Source of the DNA: a virus
Direction: 5' to 3' (one strand)
Virus record (IMG/VR): IMGVR_UViG_3300032265_000235
Span: 1 to 31,612 of that record
Length of the DNA: 31,612 nucleotides
The notes beneath the pieces are model-generated. The model searched no databases and was not told the origin of the DNA. It saw only the letters and a list, made by a program, of their open reading frames with translations. Below, in pieces: positions 6,322 through 11,598 of the stretch; the first letter of the stretch is position 1; the number at the start of each line of letters is the position of its first letter. Position numbers and translations under genes: made by a program.

Positions 6322-6540
6322 AGGTAATTCCTCTTTGTTATTATTATTATCGGAATTGAGTCTTTGACTCATCAGCGATCTTCTTTGAGATCTAACTGTA
6401 TTTAGAGGATTTGTTGGAGTGTTTTCAACAAATCATGAAATATATTTTGAGATCCAGTTAAGGTAAGACTGGAACCATCCTTGAGTAATATGCTCACTTA
6501 ATCCTGCGGATCACAGTAACTAGGAAGCCTAGTGAAATTT
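6322..6540 (-). other. Structured intergenic region downstream of tRNA-Val
   Basis: No protein gene is seen. In transcription order after tRNA-Val it has a perfect 6-bp hairpin (ACTAGG/CCTAGT, 6519-6533), then a GATCC...GGATC-bounded segment (about 6452-6513) holding TGAG/CTCA and CCAGT/ACTGG stems and a T-arm-like GGTTCCAGTC. A perfect 9-bp hairpin follows (GATTTGTTG/CAACAAATC, 6408-6434), then TCTAAATAC (near 6400), a relaxed late-promoter-like box before the 88-aa gene. The middle part looks like a degraded tRNA. Confidence 0.4.
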
Positions 6541-6615
6541 TGGTACCTTGTGACGGGTTCGAACCGCCGACCTTCTCCGTGTAAAGGAGACACTCTGCCG
6601 CTGAGTTAACAAGGC
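6541..6615 (-). tRNA. tRNA-Val (anticodon TAC)
   Basis: A full cloverleaf: acceptor GCCTTGT/ACAAGGT with G1-U72, anticodon arm TCTCC-TTTACAC-GGAGA, T-arm GGCGG-TTCGAAC-CCGTC, A73 and encoded CCA. It reads GUA. Confidence 0.96.
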
Positions 6616-6623
6616 TTATTCTA

Positions 6624-7055
6624 TTATTTCCAACTAGTTTTAAGTATCAAAACCTTCGGATTAATGCCCATCATTTTGGCGACCATCAATCTTGTATTCC
6701 CTGCAACTAGAGTATATTTTCTGCCACCTTCATAAGACAAAAGAATAGGAGCTCTGACGCTATTACTTTCATACTCTTTTATTACGCTATCGATATCTCT
6801 TTTACCACTAGATGCTGAATTAGATTTGATAGCCTTCATAATCTTTTCTCTTGTGTCTGTATGATAACTATCTGTGTTTTCTAGTATTTGCCAGATACGT
6901 GTTGAGATTAGTGATACTCTGGCTGTTGTATATATTTGTTTAATTTGAAACATTTTATAATCCCAATCAGGATCTGTGCCATTTGAGAATTGAGAGACGA
7001 CTCTGTCGAACTCGTCCATTTCGTTTTCAAATTTTGATTTCTTATAATTTATCAT
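6624..7055 (-). CDS. ParB/sulfiredoxin-fold protein
   Basis: 143 residues. The C-terminal 45 residues, RAPILLSYEGGRKYTLVAGN followed by TRLMVAKMMGINPKVLIL, carry the ParB-like 'GNTRLxxAxxxG' core: a substrate strand, the G-x-x-R helix start, then a hydrophobic strand. The N-terminal part is helical and charged, with no HTH evident. Small ParB-like proteins are common in T4-like phages, where some are DNA-binding or nuclease-like; the role is unknown here. The start overlaps the GroES-like stop by one base (TAATG), so the genes are coupled. Confidence 0.7.
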   Translation of the reverse strand: MINYKKSKFENEMDEFDRVVSQFSNGTDPDWDYKMFQIKQIYTTARVSLISTRIWQILENTDSYHTDTREKIMKAIKSNSASSGKRDIDSVIKEYESNSVRAPILLSYEGGRKYTLVAGNTRLMVAKMMGINPKVLILKTSWK

Positions 7056-7303
7056 TATTCTTCGTAAACAGCCAACACATTAGTCATTGGGACTTTGTAT
7101 GTGTTGAGTTCTAACTTTTTCGTGTCTGGCCAATGCACCAGTACTCGATCGCCGACTACAACTTCATCAACATCAGATGCAACTGCGATCACGTGTGCAA
7201 TCTCTTGCTCTTGTGAATTCTGCAGGACGATACCTGAATCAGTGACCTTAGAGCCTTCTGAAACACGAACGATGATGTTGCCACTCATTGGAATATAGTT
7301 CAT
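7055..7303 (-). CDS. GroES-like co-chaperonin (gp31 functional analogue)
   Basis: 82 residues, shorter than GroES (about 97). The order is as in Cpn10: an N-terminal strand (YIPMSGNIIVRV), a mobile-loop-like KVTDSGIVLQNSQEQE with the GIVL tripeptide that contacts GroEL, AHVIAVASDV, the VGDRVLVHW strand, and a final NVLAVYEE strand. T4 gp31 replaces GroES so that host GroEL can fold the capsid protein gp23; a similar role is inferred here. It is immediately downstream of tRNA-Gly. It lacks part of the roof loop. Confidence 0.78.
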   Translation of the reverse strand: MNYIPMSGNIIVRVSEGSKVTDSGIVLQNSQEQEIAHVIAVASDVDEVVVGDRVLVHWPDTKKLELNTYKVPMTNVLAVYEE

Positions 7304-7322
7304 AAATTATCCTAATTAAAAA

Positions 7323-7396
7323 TGGAGCGGGATAGGGGAATCGGACCCCTGACCGAAGATTGGAAATCTGCTGTTATACCATTTAACTAATCCCGC
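7323..7396 (-). tRNA. tRNA-Gly (anticodon TCC)
   Basis: Acceptor GCGGGAT with 3' ATCCCGC, U73 and CCA encoded; anticodon loop TTTCCAA (TCC, codon GGA); T-arm CAGGGGTCCGATTCCCCT. The anticodon stem has one C-U mismatch. The T-loop begins TCCGATT rather than TTCGATT. Confidence 0.94.
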
Positions 7397-7404
7397 ATTA
7401 TATT

Positions 7405-7480
7405 TGGCTACGGTGGACGGAATCGAACCCCCAACCTATGGTTTTGGAGACCATTGCTCTGCCAATTGAGCTACACCGTA
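7405..7480 (-). tRNA. tRNA-Trp (anticodon CCA)
   Basis: Acceptor TACGGTG/CACCGTA, anticodon arm ATGGT-CTCCAAA-ACCAT giving CCA, T-arm with GTTCGATT, G73 and encoded CCA. It ends the tRNA run next to the homing endonuclease gene (4 bases from its stop). Confidence 0.95.
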
Positions 7481-7484
7481 ACGA

Positions 7485-8099
7485 TTACTTTTTATTCCTT
7501 GGCAATCTCCCACGGACCCAGCCAGTTTGGAGATATGCCTCAGAATCTTCTTTGCTAAGGTATTTACATTCAATACCATTATTTATCATAATCTTTCCCT
7601 TAAACGCAAGAGAAAGATTATTTCGATGCTCTTCTGATTTAGTCTTTCCAGTTAACGAATCTTGCATTTTTTTACGAACAGCAGGATTATTTTTGATAGC
7701 ATTATTATCTGATAAACGCTGTTTGGTTTCTTTATTTGGTGTCTTACCACTGGCTGCTTGGCGAAGTTTTTCTTTCGTTTCGTCAGAGTGACATTTACCA
7801 GAAAAGGCACCAACAATTCCAGGGTTACCACCAGAACCACCAACCTTTATATTATAAGTGTTGTTGGAGACTATAAATTCTTCATTGACTAACTCACGTT
7901 CTTTAGAAAACATTTCTTCTTTAGAGTCAAATATAAAAAGAACTTCTCTTTCGAAATTCTCAATACCATATTTTTTGACAGCAGACTTGAGATATTTTCC
8001 AGAACCAAAATATCCATCATTTAGGTCATCAGTAGAATGTGCTCCTACGTAAACTTTTCCGTCTATTTTGTTTGTTGTCTTGTAGATAATATGTAGCAT
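7485..8099 (-). CDS. GIY-YIG homing endonuclease with NUMOD3-type repeats
   Basis: 204 residues. The N-terminal catalytic module starts HIIYKTTNKIDGKVYVGAHS: IY and YVG form the GIY-YIG signature in the variant found in T4 Seg-type enzymes. KKYGIENFEREVLFIFDSKE with the catalytic Glu, and NTYNIKVGGSGGNPG, complete the domain by about residue 95. HSDETKEKLRQAASGKTPNK and SEEHRNNLSLAFKGK are NUMOD3-like DNA-binding repeats, and the C-terminus ends WVRGRLPRNKK. It lies inside the tRNA cluster between a tRNA 5' half and tRNA-Trp. Its Shine-Dalgarno AAGGAG and start codon lie in a hairpin (8098-8132), as seen for T4 intron endonucleases. Confidence 0.92.
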   Translation of the reverse strand: MLHIIYKTTNKIDGKVYVGAHSTDDLNDGYFGSGKYLKSAVKKYGIENFEREVLFIFDSKEEMFSKERELVNEEFIVSNNTYNIKVGGSGGNPGIVGAFSGKCHSDETKEKLRQAASGKTPNKETKQRLSDNNAIKNNPAVRKKMQDSLTGKTKSEEHRNNLSLAFKGKIMINNGIECKYLSKEDSEAYLQTGWVRGRLPRNKK

Positions 8100-8132
8100 A
8101 ATAATCTCCTTTTATTATTTAGAGATTATTAT
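8098..8132 (-). promoter_or_regulatory. RBS-sequestering hairpin with late-box-like loop
   Basis: An 11-bp perfect inverted repeat, GAGATTATTAT (8108-8098 on the minus strand) and its complement at 8132-8122, with a 13-nt loop. The 3' arm contains part of the AAGGAG ribosome site and the first two bases of the ATG. TCTAAATA at 8123-8116, at the 5' side of the loop, is one mismatch from the T4 late box. A late transcript started there would lose the 5' arm and free the site. This arrangement is known for T4 I-TevI; here it is inferred. Confidence 0.6.
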
Positions 8133-8138
8133 TCTTTG

Positions 8139-8175
8139 CCACAAGACCCGTATGCTGCCGTTACACTAAGGAGAA
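8139..8175 (-). pseudogene. tRNA 5' half (truncated after anticodon loop)
   Basis: The minus strand gives a possible acceptor TTCTCCT, TA at positions 8-9, a D-arm GTGTAACGGCAGCAT the same length as that of tRNA-Gly, then CGGGT-CTTGTGG, an anticodon stem and loop. The 3' stem (ACCCG expected) is missing and the sequence passes directly into the endonuclease leader. The anticodon reads TGT (Thr), or GTG (His) if the stem is shifted by one base. The first bases overlap the stop codon of the 54-aa gene. Confidence 0.5.
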
Positions 8176-8330
8176 ACAGATTTCTTTTCTTCTGTAACAA
8201 CAGGAATTGAATCCTGCTTTTGTTTATTCTCTTTTTGGTCTTTTCCGAAGATCATATCCCAGCGAGCAGCATATTCTGCATTGCTCACGCTATATGGCCT
8301 CGGCGCAGATCCTTTACCACCATCACTCAT
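8166..8330 (-). CDS. Small conserved phage protein, 54 aa (MSDGGKGS family)
   Basis: ATG at 8330 with AGGA upstream, TAG at 8168-8166. The protein begins MSDGGKGSAPRPYSVSNAEY, continues AARWDMIFGK, then has a Lys/Glu/Gln-rich tail ending KKSVSP. An N-terminal MSDGGKGSxPRPxSV motif with a following RWDxIFG is one I have seen in short proteins of many tailed phages. Function is unknown. The gene sits inside the tRNA cluster, downstream of tRNA-Pro, and its stop overlaps a tRNA remnant. Confidence 0.8.
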   Translation of the reverse strand: MSDGGKGSAPRPYSVSNAEYAARWDMIFGKDQKENKQKQDSIPVVTEEKKSVSP

Positions 8331-8349
8331 ATATATTCCTTTAATAATT

Positions 8350-8427
8350 TGGTCTCCGATGACAGATTCGAACTGCCGTTATTCTTCGTCCCAAACGAAG
8401 TGCCATACCAGACTAGGCGAATCGGAG
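8350..8427 (-). tRNA. tRNA-Pro (anticodon TGG)
   Basis: Acceptor CTCCGAT/ATCGGAG, anticodon arm CTTCG-TTTGGGA-CGAAG (TGG, codon CCA), T-arm GGCAG-TTCGAAT-CTGTC, A73 and CCA. GCTAAATAC lies immediately upstream. Confidence 0.95.
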
Positions 8428-8437
8428 TATTTAGCCC

Positions 8438-8514
8438 TGGTAGGCTGGGTGGGATTCTAACCCACGATCAACGAATTATGAGTTCGCTGCTTTAGGACTC
8501 TAAGCTACCAGCCC
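8438..8514 (-). tRNA. tRNA-Met (anticodon CAT, elongator type)
   Basis: Acceptor GGGCTGG with 3' CCAGCCT (G1-U72), anticodon loop CTCATAA, T-arm GTGGG-TTAGAAT-CCCAC, A73, CCA. There is no C1-A72 mismatch, so it is not an initiator; a lysidine-modified Ile tRNA cannot be excluded. The T-loop has A in place of the near-invariant C56. Confidence 0.92.
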
Positions 8515-8521
8515 TACGTTT

Positions 8522-8595
8522 TGGTGCCCCCACCAGGAATCGAACTTGGAATTAATGCTTACAAGGCAATCGTTATACCACTTAACTATAGGGGC
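8522..8595 (-). tRNA. tRNA-Thr (anticodon TGT)
   Basis: Acceptor GCCCCTA/TGGGGGC, anticodon loop CTTGTAA (TGT, codon ACA), T-arm with GTTCGATT, A73 and CCA. The anticodon stem has weak pairs. Confidence 0.94.
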
Positions 8596-8611
8596 AATCA
8601 TTTCTATTTAA

Positions 8612-8687
8612 TGGTGGAGGATGACGGGATCGAACCGACGACCTTCTGCTTGCAAAGCAGACGCACTCCCAACTGTGCTAATCCCCC
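8612..8687 (-). tRNA. tRNA-Ala (anticodon TGC)
   Basis: Acceptor GGGGGAT/ATCCTCC with the G3-U70 alanine identity pair, anticodon arm TCTGC-TTTGCAA-GCAGA, T-arm GTTCGATC, A73 and CCA. It is a possible partner of the tmRNA, which shares the G3-U70 rule. Confidence 0.96.
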
Positions 8688-8690
8688 ATT

Positions 8691-8830
8691 ATTCTTGGTA
8701 CCAACGGAAGGTAACGATCCAAAATAAGGTGACAGTATATGGGTTCTTTCCTGTCAGTCACGGAATTACATAGAATTGCCACGAGCATACATCTCCGTGA
8801 AAGGGAGGTGCTACGTATCCGTGTCTTAAA
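8691..8830 (-). other. Degenerate tRNA-Glu-like structured segment
   Basis: There is no intact gene in 147 bases between tRNA-Arg and tRNA-Ala. The minus strand has a Glu-type anticodon arm, ACCTCC-CTTTCAC-GGAGAT (loop CTTTCAC, anticodon TTC), but no normal D-arm or T-arm. Other paired segments are CACGGA/TCCGTG and TGACAG/CTGTCA, and the 3' end reads GTTGGTACCA like a tRNA terminus. It could be a decayed tRNA-Glu or a separate stable RNA. Confidence 0.4.
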
Positions 8831-8834
8831 ACTC

Positions 8835-8911
8835 TGGTGCGACCGGAGGGATTCGAACCCCCGACAGTTCGGGTAGAAGCCGAATACTCTATCCATCTGA
8901 GTTACGGTCGC
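8835..8911 (-). tRNA. tRNA-Arg (anticodon TCT)
   Basis: Acceptor GCGACCG/CGGTCGC, anticodon arm TTCGG-CTTCTAC-CCGAA (TCT, codon AGA), T-arm GTTCGAAT, A73 and CCA. A 9-base copy of a tRNA 3' end (TCTCGCACC) sits just upstream, before tRNA-Leu's own CCA. Confidence 0.95.
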
Positions 8912-8927
8912 GTATTGGTGCGAGAAT

Positions 8928-9004
8928 TGGTGCGGGTGGAGGGACTCGAACCCTCAGATTATGAATTTTAAGTCCATTGCCTATACCAATTCGGCTACAC
9001 CCGC
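8928..9004 (-). tRNA. tRNA-Leu (anticodon TAA), short variable loop
   Basis: Acceptor GCGGGTG with 3' CACCCGC, anticodon arm ATGGA-CTTAAAA-TTCAT, T-arm GAGGG-TTCGAGT-CCCTC, A73 and CCA. Only five bases (AATCT) separate the anticodon and T arms, where a bacterial tRNA-Leu has a long class II variable arm. Total length is 77. Confidence 0.93.
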
Positions 9005-9008
9005 TAAA

Positions 9009-9083
9009 TGGCTCCTCAGACTGGGATCGAACCAATGACCGACGGATTAACAGTCCGTTGCTCTACCGCTGAGCTACTGAGGA
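9009..9083 (-). tRNA. tRNA-Asn (anticodon GTT)
   Basis: Acceptor TCCTCAG/CTGAGGA, anticodon arm ACGGA-CTGTTAA-TCCGT, T-arm GTTCGATC, G73 and encoded CCA. Confidence 0.96.
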
Positions 9084-9091
9084 ATATATCT

Positions 9092-9184
9092 TGGTGGGTG
9101 TTCCTGGATTCGAACCAGGAATGTTTACCTAATAGGACGAGATTTACAGTCTCGGGATGCACACGCCATAGCATCAAAACACCC
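9092..9184 (-). tRNA. tRNA-Tyr (anticodon GTA)
   Basis: A class II tRNA with acceptor GGGTGTT/AACACCC, anticodon arm CGAGA-CTGTAAA-TCTCG, a long variable arm (TCCTATTAGG region), T-arm TCCTGG-TTCGAAT-CCAGGA, A73 and CCA. Confidence 0.95.
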
Positions 9185-9190
9185 ATAAAT

Positions 9191-9267
9191 TGGTGCGGAA
9201 GGAGAGACTCGAACTCTCAGCTTACGGCTTCTAAGACCGCTGCGTATACCAATTTCGCCACTCCCGC
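9191..9267 (-). tRNA. tRNA-Leu (anticodon TAG), short variable loop
   Basis: Acceptor GCGGGAG/CTTCCGC, anticodon arm GCGGT-CTTAGAA-GCCGT, T-arm GAGAG-TTCGAGT-CTCTC, A73 and CCA. As in the other tRNA-Leu here, the variable region is five bases (AAGCT) instead of a long arm. Total length is 77. Confidence 0.93.
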
Positions 9268-9276
9268 ATTATTCTT

Positions 9277-9352
9277 TGGTGGGTCGTGCGGGACTCGAAC
9301 CCACGACCTACGGATTAAAAGTCCGCTGCTCTACCAACTGAGCTAACAACCC
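9277..9352 (-). tRNA. tRNA-Lys (anticodon TTT)
   Basis: Acceptor GGGTTGT/ACGACCC, anticodon arm GCGGA-CTTTTAA-TCCGT, T-arm GTTCGAGT, A73 and CCA. It is the first intact tRNA transcribed after the long-stem array. Confidence 0.96.
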
Positions 9353-9359
9353 ATTCTAC

Positions 9360-9442
9360 CATAATAAGTGTGCCCTCGACCGACGAGCTCTCGAAGTTAC
9401 GATACTGGCAATCACGCACCGTCTTATCACACACTTATTATG
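9360..9442 (-). ncRNA. Long-stem tRNA-like element A
   Basis: A 13-bp perfect inverted repeat (9360-9372 with 9430-9442; core ATAATAAGTGTG) encloses 57 nt. On the minus strand the interior contains a possible GTGAT/ATCGT arm with loop TGCCAGT, and an ACTTCGAGAG stretch reminiscent of a T-loop, but no proper cloverleaf. It lies 8 bases upstream of tRNA-Lys in transcription order and may serve as a processing signal or be a decayed tRNA. Confidence 0.5.
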
Positions 9443-9530
9443 ATATCATAGTGAAGCATAGCACTAGCCAGTTGAATACAGCCGACCAGACTTCCTTATC
9501 AGTGAAGTGCTATGCTTCACTATGATGTCA
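9441..9530 (-). ncRNA. Long-stem element B (21-25 bp stem)
   Basis: A 21-bp perfect inverted repeat, 9445-9465 with 9506-9526, extendable to 25 positions (9441-9465/9506-9530) with one mismatch. The loop is 40 nt. The right arm contains ATGCTTCACTATGAT, related to the arms of C and E. Its TTCAACT stretch is only weakly T-loop-like. A perfect stem this long is a likely RNase III substrate; that is inference. Confidence 0.55.
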
Positions 9531-9631
9531 CCATATTGAAATGCACTACCAGTCCTAGGGAGTCGAACCCTCTGTCTCTTATAGTTTACCACGACTTTCA
9601 CGGTCAGGCAAGCAATGCATTTCAATATGGT
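9530..9631 (-). ncRNA. Long-stem tRNA-like element C
   Basis: A 16-bp perfect stem (9530-9545 with 9616-9631) around 70 nt. The minus-strand interior holds a T-arm-like AGGG-TTCGACT-CCCT and a GAC-CGTGAAA-GTC arm. The stem shares CCATATTGAA with element E. It abuts element B at one base and element D on the other side. No CCA end or normal D-arm is visible. Confidence 0.55.
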
Positions 9632-9692
9632 ATGGTGCCGCTGCCCATCCGCGGATCGTCCAGGGCACTCTTACCTCGGGACCTTCACCATA
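9631..9692 (-). other. Spacer hairpin D between elements E and C
   Basis: A GTGCC/GGCAC hairpin with an inner CTG/CAG and an ATCCGCGGAT palindrome, bounded by TATGGTG and CACCATA. The flanking CAATATGG (end of E) and CCATATTG (start of C) are complementary, so D could also be enclosed by pairing between E and C strands as an alternative fold. Confidence 0.4.
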
Positions 9693-9778
9693 TTGAAGCA
9701 TTCTGGATTCGAACCAGAAATAGATACCTGTTCAGGTTTCAGTACACCAATACCGTCTCACTTGATGCTTCAATATGG
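9688..9778 (-). ncRNA. Long-stem tRNA-like element E
   Basis: A 14-bp perfect stem (9688-9701 with 9765-9778) encloses 63 nt. The minus strand has a perfect T-arm, TCTGG-TTCGAAT-CCAGA, directly joined to the stem strand ATGCTTC, exactly where an acceptor would be. It also has ACCTG/CAGGT and CGGTA/TACTG stems. A normal anticodon arm cannot be drawn with confidence. It is the best tRNA-like member of the array. A further T-arm-like CCAGGGTTCGCTCTGG lies just upstream, at about 9780-9796. Confidence 0.6.
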
Positions 9779-9858
9779 CACCAGAGCGAACCCTGGATCC
9801 ATACAACAATAAATTTTTAAAGATCAGCGGGAAGTTCAACTAACCAACCCATAAAGAT

Positions 9859-9887
9859 ATTATACTTCTAATTTGAATAAAAGTAAA
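9859..9887 (-). promoter_or_regulatory. Sigma70-type promoter for the RNA block (TTTACT-17-TATAAT)
   Basis: -35 TTTACT at 9887-9882, spacer beginning TTTATTCAAATT, -10 TATAAT at 9864-9859. It belongs to the repeated promoter family and lies 12 bases after the gp41 stop. Transcription from about 9852 would run through the long-stem array into the tRNA cluster. Confidence 0.8.
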
Positions 9888-9899
9888 GTTGAATTTTAT

Positions 9900-11324
9900 T
9901 TAGAACTTAAATCCACCGAAGTCCGTAGGTCTTGGCTTCGATCGATCATACAGAGGAATGTCTGGCTCCTCAACTTTCTTCATCTTACCCTTCGGACTAA
10001 ACGATGATCCAGTAGCAATAGACGTCTGGGCAGACTTCTCAAGATCAAACAACTTCATCCTAGAACGATTGATACCAACGACGAATCGCTTATTGATAGC
10101 AGTATCAGCATAACGATTCTTCAACTGCTTGATCAGGATTTGATTGATCTCATCGAGTTCCTCAGTACGAATCAAAGCAAGCATCAAGTCAGCAGTATGG
10201 ACCAGACCCATTGACTCAGAAGTATCTGTCAGTTCAATATCCGAGTTATCAAAACCATTACGATTGACCTGAGTAGCACTGATCAATGGAATGTCATACT
10301 CAACTGCCAGACTACGCAGCTCTTCAGCGATACTCTTGATGTAAGAATAACTATTAACACTACCACCCATCTTCATGCGCGAGGACGCACAAATACCAAG
10401 GTAATCAACGATCAGGAAGTCAGGCTTAAAGTCTTTCTTTACCTTCAACTCCTCAAGCAAACCACGGAAGTGACCCGAATGAGCAGAGCCAGTTGGATAT
10501 TCCTTGACGATCAACTTACCCTGAGTCTTTTTACTAATCGTAGCAATCTTCTGGACGAATTCTTCCTTAGATAGATCAGCCAGTTTATCAATGTCAATAC
10601 CAAGTAGGTTTGCATCAATACGTTCAGCGATTCTTTCCTCGGACATTTCCAGAGTAATGTAAAGAACATTCTTACCCTGGCGGAGAGCAGCAGCGGCGAA
10701 GTGACTCATAACGAGACTCTTACCACCACCAGATTGCGCAGCCAACAGAGTCAGGGTTTTCTTAGCCAGACCACCCTTAGTAATATCATTAAGGATCTCC
10801 AGATCGAATGCAATCTTTTCTTCCTTACGAGTGTAGAACTCATAACGAGCAGTAGCATCTTCGAGGTAGGAGTGACCAACTGCAGTATCAAACGAAATAG
10901 CCAAGGCATCCTGAAGGATCTTCGGAATACCTTCTTTGTTCAGTTCCTTATCCTTACCATCAATAATCTTGATAGAGCGAAGGATAGCATTGTATACACT
11001 CTTTTCTTTACAGAATTTCTCAGTCTGTTCAAGAAGCCAATCTTTACTGGTTGGTTTCTCATCAGTAAAGTTATCAATAATCTCAATGGCATTCTTGAGA
11101 TCAGTATCAGTCAGATCAGTTCTCTGCGCAAGTTGGACACGAATAATTTCTTTCGTAGGCAACTTGTTATACTTCATGAAGAATCCATTGATCTCCATGA
11201 GTAGGGTCTTCTCTGCCTTTTCGGCAAAGTAATCAGCTTCGAGGAATGGCGTAGCCTTACGTGAGTATTCCTCATCAATCAATAAATTTGATAGAATCGT
11301 TTCTTCAATTCTCAGATTTGTCAT
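9900..11324 (-). CDS. gp41: Replicative DNA helicase gp41 (DnaB-like)
   Basis: 474 residues, close to T4 gp41. The N-terminal helical primase-interaction domain covers about 1-150. The RecA-like motor carries Walker A AAQSGGGKS at about 195-203, LYITLEMSEERIAERIDANL for helicase motif Ia, Walker B PDFLIVDYLG, the H3 region LISATQVNRNG, and an arginine-finger segment KNRYADTAINKR. It is the hexameric 5'-3' helicase that unwinds the phage fork and recruits primase. The start overlaps the upstream 94-aa gene by 20 bases. It sits downstream of uvsX as in T4; primase gp61 is not in the window. Confidence 0.96.
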   Translation of the reverse strand: MTNLRIEETILSNLLIDEEYSRKATPFLEADYFAEKAEKTLLMEINGFFMKYNKLPTKEIIRVQLAQRTDLTDTDLKNAIEIIDNFTDEKPTSKDWLLEQTEKFCKEKSVYNAILRSIKIIDGKDKELNKEGIPKILQDALAISFDTAVGHSYLEDATARYEFYTRKEEKIAFDLEILNDITKGGLAKKTLTLLAAQSGGGKSLVMSHFAAAALRQGKNVLYITLEMSEERIAERIDANLLGIDIDKLADLSKEEFVQKIATISKKTQGKLIVKEYPTGSAHSGHFRGLLEELKVKKDFKPDFLIVDYLGICASSRMKMGGSVNSYSYIKSIAEELRSLAVEYDIPLISATQVNRNGFDNSDIELTDTSESMGLVHTADLMLALIRTEELDEINQILIKQLKNRYADTAINKRFVVGINRSRMKLFDLEKSAQTSIATGSSFSPKGKMKKVEEPDIPLYDRSKPRPTDFGGFKF

Positions 11325-11589
11325 TGTTTCTTTCTTCGCGTTTCATTTCTTCTTGGATAAATGCCATTAAGACCTGGCCAAGGAAATCGTGTAAACGAGG
11401 TTCCTGCTCTTTCTCAATTGTACCCTCAAGTATGTCAATCTCAAAGGAAAGATTATTTTCTCCAGTTTCCGGAAACCATGCACGCCCAAACCTAACTACC
11501 AGACCTTCGAACTCACCTTCGATAATTCTAATTGGTCTAATCTTGTCTGGTTCTGACTCTTCTACTAATTCAATTTGGTCTAAAATCAT
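11305..11589 (-). CDS. Hypothetical protein between uvsX and gp41, 94 aa
   Basis: An acidic protein starting MILDQIELVEESEPDKIRPI, with a beta-rich centre (GLVVRFGRAWF, NNLSFEIDIL) and a C-terminal amphipathic helix ending REERNNDKSEN. SD AGAGGAAAAT precedes the ATG. Its 3' end overlaps gp41 by 20 bases, so it is translationally coupled to the helicase. No known domain is recognised; a replisome accessory role is suggested only by position. Confidence 0.7.
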   Translation of the reverse strand: MILDQIELVEESEPDKIRPIRIIEGEFEGLVVRFGRAWFPETGENNLSFEIDILEGTIEKEQEPRLHDFLGQVLMAFIQEEMKREERNNDKSEN

Positions 11590-11598
11590 ATTTTCCTC

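Noticed and set aside
8678-9346. Plus-strand and minus-strand frames across the tRNA cluster
   Set aside because: All overlap canonical tRNA cloverleaves with CCA ends and show no ribosome sites.
9360-9800. CRISPR array
   Set aside because: The repeats are inverted arms of separate hairpins with differing sequences, not direct repeats with unique spacers, and no cas gene is present.
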